Of a stretch of 64,000 nt of DNA, positions 61,397 through 64,000 are shown one piece after another. How positions within the stretch are numbered: the stretch's first letter is position 1; every line of letters begins with the position of its first letter. The notes under the pieces were generated by a model that was not told the origin of the DNA, did not search any database, and worked only from the letters and a program-made list of their open reading frames with translations. This DNA comes from DUPU01 sp050952465. GTDB lineage: Bacteria; Bacillota; Dehalobacteriia; Dehalobacteriales; Dehalobacteriaceae. The stretch covers positions 124,001-188,000 of the forward strand of contig JBMNKZ010000005.1 in NCBI GenBank assembly GCA_050952465.1. The letters run 5' to 3'. The position numbers were made by a program, and so were the translations under genes.

Positions 61397-62155
61397 ATGT
61401 TAGATCAGTTTTCCAGAACGGCATTGTTAATAGGGCGGGATGCCCTGAATAAACTTCATCAGAGCAAAGTAGCAGTGTTTGGGATCGGTGGGGTAGGAAC
61501 CTTTGTAGTCGAAGGTTTGGTACGGGCAGGAGTCGGGAAATTTGTCCTAGTGGATGATGATTGTGTTTGCCTGACAAACTTTAACCGACAACTTCATGCC
61601 ACACGAAAAACTTTAGGCCGCCCGAAGGTGGAAGTAATGAAGGAGAGGATCTTGGACATTAATCCCAAGGCAGAGGTAGTCATTTATCAAAAATTTTATC
61701 TACCGGAATATCGAGAGGAATTAATAAAAAACGATTATGACTATCTTGTGGACGCGGTGGATACCGTAACGGCAAAAATTGATCTGGTGGTAAGTGCCCG
61801 TGAGAAGGGTATTCCGGTGATTAGTTGTATGGGTGCCGGAAATAAATTGGATCCGACCAAATTTGAAGTAGCAGATATCTTTAGCACCTCTGTTTGCCCC
61901 TTGGCTAAAGTGATGCGTAGGGAATTAAGAAAAAGGGGAATCGAGTCATTAAAGGTGGTATATTCAAAAGAGGAACCGATTAAACCAATGGAAAATGAGG
62001 ATGAAAGCTGCAATGAAAATTGTATCTGCCCGAAAGGAAGTACCAAGCATTGTCTGACCAAACGCCAGGTTCCGGGAAGTATTTCTTTTGTACCCTCAGT
62101 AGCAGGATTAATTGCTGCCGGTGAAGTGGTGCGGGATTTAATTTCAAAAGTCTAA
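61397..62155 (+). CDS. tcdA: tRNA threonylcarbamoyladenosine dehydratase (TcdA/YgdL, ThiF family)
   Basis: A 252-residue E1-like enzyme that cyclises t6A37 of tRNA to ct6A with ATP. The nucleotide loop is VFGIGGVGTFVVEGLVRAG, followed by DDDCVCLTNFNRQLHA (the catalytic-region Arg), and a C-terminal Cys-rich segment (CNENCICPKGSTKHC) that may bind metal. The C terminus SISFVPSVAGLIAAGEVV is typical of TcdA. GAGGAGTAGG precedes ATG 61397. It is monocistronic, ending at a terminator at 62196. Confidence 0.9.
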   Translation: MLDQFSRTALLIGRDALNKLHQSKVAVFGIGGVGTFVVEGLVRAGVGKFVLVDDDCVCLTNFNRQLHATRKTLGRPKVEVMKERILDINPKAEVVIYQKFYLPEYREELIKNDYDYLVDAVDTVTAKIDLVVSAREKGIPVISCMGAGNKLDPTKFEVADIFSTSVCPLAKVMRRELRKRGIESLKVVYSKEEPIKPMENEDESCNENCICPKGSTKHCLTKRQVPGSISFVPSVAGLIAAGEVVRDLISKV

Positions 62156-62195
62156 CCTTTAAACAATATTTTGAAACTTCATAAAAAACTTAAAT

Positions 62196-62226
62196 TACCC
62201 CGCCTTTGTAGTGCGGGGTATATTTT
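62196..62226 (+). terminator. terminator of tcdA
   Basis: TACCCCGC (62196-62203) pairs with GCGGGGTA (62213-62220), followed by TATTTTT. Confidence 0.88.
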
Positions 62227-62313
62227 TAAAAAATATGAAAAATCTATCAAAAATAATGTATAATAGGTTTGTAATAGGTTTTATTATAGTATTACAAACA
62301 AGGAGGTCATTGT

Positions 62314-62853
62314 ATGACTGATTATCTGCGTAAAATAAATTCCTATAACAAAAGGAAAAGCAAAAGAAATGCAGTTCATTTTATCACCCGTACAGCGGTA
62401 TTATTGGCCATTGTTTTAGCAGTGCAGTCCTTGCGTCTGCCCAGCTATATTACCGGTCCGGTGGTAAATGCGGTACTGATTTTAGCGACCATTTTTTCCA
62501 GCGTGATTAGTGCTGTAATTATTGGCTGCATTACACCGGTTGTTGCTCTTTTCACCGGGATTATTCCTCCGGCGGCATTGCCTTTAGTACCGGTGATTGC
62601 TGCAGCAAATATTACATTAGCTATTGTTTTTTATTTGATAGATAAATTTAATAGATATTGTGCCTGGCTGGGAGCGGCAGCAGCGAAATTCGGAATCTTT
62701 TATCTTTCATTAAACTTTTTACTGGGATTGATTGGAGTGCAGGTTCCTGCTCCCATGATAGCAGCCTTTCAGATTCCCCAGCTATATACGGCCTTAGCCG
62801 GGGGATTTCTGGCAATTATCATTGCCAGGTACCTAAAAGGGGTCATAAATTAA
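62314..62853 (+). CDS. ECF transporter S component-like membrane protein
   Basis: A 179-residue protein with about six helices and a basic N terminus (YNKRKSKRNAVHFITR). The segments AVLLAIVLAVQSLRLPSYIT and GPVVNAVLILATIFSSVISA fit the ECF S-component fold, in which residues near helix 1 bind the vitamin. AAGGAGG precedes ATG 62314. No energising ECF ATPase genes lie nearby and no riboswitch is seen upstream, so the substrate is open. Confidence 0.72.
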   Translation: MTDYLRKINSYNKRKSKRNAVHFITRTAVLLAIVLAVQSLRLPSYITGPVVNAVLILATIFSSVISAVIIGCITPVVALFTGIIPPAALPLVPVIAAANITLAIVFYLIDKFNRYCAWLGAAAAKFGIFYLSLNFLLGLIGVQVPAPMIAAFQIPQLYTALAGGFLAIIIARYLKGVIN

Positions 62854-62970
62854 GGGAGATTAACTAATATTTAAAAAATTGTAAAATAAGTATAGACCAT
62901 GTCATTGAAATTTAGGTGGAATTTGTGGTATTTTATTTAGGGTAGATTGTCGAATAAGGGGTGTTAGCAC

Positions 62971-63312
62971 ATGAATGATTTTTTTGACAAAATTAAAGAA
63001 TATCTGAAAATGGATACGGAAATATCATATGAGGAATTTGCGGATTTTTATACCCGATTCATGGAGAGTTTGAACCAGAATTATCCTGAATTAGACCGGG
63101 ATGCCTTAATTAAAGGGCGGTTTATCTGCTCAATTCTTCAGGCCAACAGTATAGAGCGCTCAAAAAGAAAAACTCCTGTTGCCAAGAGATATAAAAAGAT
63201 GGCGGAGAAAAGCGGTTTTTGGGCCGGGGCAATTAAGCATCGTTTATTAAAAGAGGGCATGACCGCTGTTGAGATTGATGAAGCTGATCAAAAGTTACAT
63301 GAAGCAGTTTAA
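62971..63312 (+). CDS. hypothetical protein
   Basis: A 113-residue protein, likely all-helical, that I do not recognise. The N-terminal part is acidic and aromatic (MDTEISYEEFADFYTRFMES) and the middle is basic (SIERSKRKTPVAKRYKKM). The frame starts at ATG 62971 after AGGGGTG and ends near a bidirectional terminator shared with mobA. No signal, membrane helix or metal motif is visible. Confidence 0.7.
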   Translation: MNDFFDKIKEYLKMDTEISYEEFADFYTRFMESLNQNYPELDRDALIKGRFICSILQANSIERSKRKTPVAKRYKKMAEKSGFWAGAIKHRLLKEGMTAVEIDEADQKLHEAV

Positions 63313-63321
63313 GTGCTAAAA

Positions 63322-63372
63322 ATGAAAAACCTAGGACACCTTTACAGAAGGATGCCTTAGGTTTTTTGGTTT
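63322..63372. terminator. bidirectional terminator between the hypothetical gene and mobA
   Basis: AAAAACCTAGG (from about 63323) pairs with CCTTAGGTTTTTT (63354-63366) with small bulges, and inner CCTTT/AAGG extend the stem. The A and T flanks suit both directions. Confidence 0.7.
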
Positions 63373-63379
63373 TGATTAA

Positions 63380-63955
63380 TTACAGCTGCCGGGCTTGGGA
63401 TAATTCTTTGGGCGTATTAATATTTGTGAACATTTTTAAACTGGGATCTATTTCTCTGAATACAGCCTCCGGAATGGTTTTAACCCGAACTTGATCATAA
63501 AAACTTTTCGCCTTAAGTCGGTTTGTGAGAAGGCATTTTTCAATGGGTTCAAGACAATTTTTTGAGTAAATTCCATAAAGGGGTTCAATATATCCTCTAA
63601 TTATTGGCACAATTACATCATATCCCGCTTTTTCATCAATCATACATTCCATAGCCTCCTTAATCAAAAAGGGCATATCGCAGGGCAGAAAAAAATTATA
63701 AAAGGAAGGAGAAACCATAAGCCCTGTATATATTCCGGCCAGGGGACCCTTGCCTCGGAAAAGATCGCTTTCCAGTCTTAGATTCAAATGGCGGAATAAT
63801 TCTTTTTCATTGGCAATGATAATAATGCGATCTTCAAAGACAGGCTTAATGGTATCAATGATAATCTCAATCATGGATTGTCCCTTAATTTTTGCAAAAG
63901 GCTTGTTGGAGTTCATCCGGGAACTTTTTCCGCCGGCCAGAATAATTCCGTGCAA
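63380..63955 (-). CDS. mobA: molybdenum cofactor guanylyltransferase
   Basis: A 191-residue MobA that attaches GMP to molybdopterin to form the cofactor of formate dehydrogenase-type enzymes. The nucleotide-binding signature IILAGGKSSRMNSNKPFAKI lies at residues 4-23, followed by ESDLFRGKGPLAGIYTGLM and the metal-binding FLPCDMPFL. The start is ATG 63955. It is convergent with the hypothetical gene. Other moco genes would lie outside the window. Confidence 0.93.
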   Translation of the reverse strand: MHGIILAGGKSSRMNSNKPFAKIKGQSMIEIIIDTIKPVFEDRIIIIANEKELFRHLNLRLESDLFRGKGPLAGIYTGLMVSPSFYNFFLPCDMPFLIKEAMECMIDEKAGYDVIVPIIRGYIEPLYGIYSKNCLEPIEKCLLTNRLKAKSFYDQVRVKTIPEAVFREIDPSLKMFTNINTPKELSQARQL

Positions 63956-64000
63956 ATTGATGCTCCTTTCAGTTTCAACATGTGTATTTCCTATAGAATA

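Noticed and set aside
1..64000. CRISPR arrays, tRNA and rRNA genes, prophage structural genes
   Set aside because: No regularly spaced repeats, cloverleaf sequences, rRNA segments or phage modules were seen on either strand.

Overview
The window reads as chromosomal DNA of an anaerobic, spore-forming, low-G+C Firmicute of the Clostridia (Peptococcales-like or acetogen-like by gene content; I cannot name the species). The pointers are a small acid-soluble spore protein gene (sspH), a gerA-gerC-gerB germinant-receptor operon, a spore-coat-like protein, a carbon monoxide dehydrogenase-type protein, an energy-converting-hydrogenase-related membrane complex, AAGGAGG ribosome-binding sites throughout, and a CtsR operator.

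Layout. 1-4811: a fixA-fixB-(FAD reductase)-fixC-fixX operon, visibly richer in G+C than the rest. 4909-10672: Hsp20 under tandem CtsR boxes, then a receiver-PAS-GGDEF-EAL gene cleanly split by an IS3-family element. 10707-13846: proB, proA, mscL and a small Cys-rich protein. 14260-24721 (minus strand): a seven-gene Ehr-type complex (hyfB-, hyfC-, hyfE-, hyfF-, nuoC-, nuoD-, ferredoxin-nuoB-like). Its NuoD-like gene lacks nickel-ligand cysteines and is broken by one IS3 element nested inside another, plus a +1 frameshift. 25092-37071: a defence-type island with a complete Wadjet operon (jetABCD), an intact REP-associated tyrosine transposase (RAYT) element that itself carries an IS1182-type element, and a zeta-toxin-like kinase with an unknown partner. 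37278-49760: mixed housekeeping and transport genes: a nucleotide-sugar epimerase, an amino-acid ABC transporter whose binding protein looks circularly permuted, an EamA exporter, sspH, agmatinase, nagB, an acyl-CoA ligase and a CotF-like coat protein. 49885-56270: a divergent CooS, an IS3 element sitting in the loop of the CooS terminator, and a cadC/cadA metal-resistance pair with a palindromic operator. 56341-60444: gerA (intact), gerC and gerB (two +1 homopolymer frameshifts each) and a small membrane protein. 60521-63955: an FMN riboswitch with ribU, tcdA, an orphan ECF S component, a hypothetical gene and mobA.

The most unusual thread is a family of elements ending in TGACACAGGGGGACG... 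inverted repeats. At least seven loci carry it, from an intact RAYT copy through deleted remnants to MITE-like minimal forms. Their outer tips repeatedly supply the stop codons of neighbouring genes, several tips are doubled, and two same-subtype copies in the same orientation bracket the Wadjet locus. Other points worth a second look are the CooS active-site substitutions, the permuted binding protein and the clustered germination-gene frameshifts. All calls were made by reading the sequence; no database search or alignment was run.
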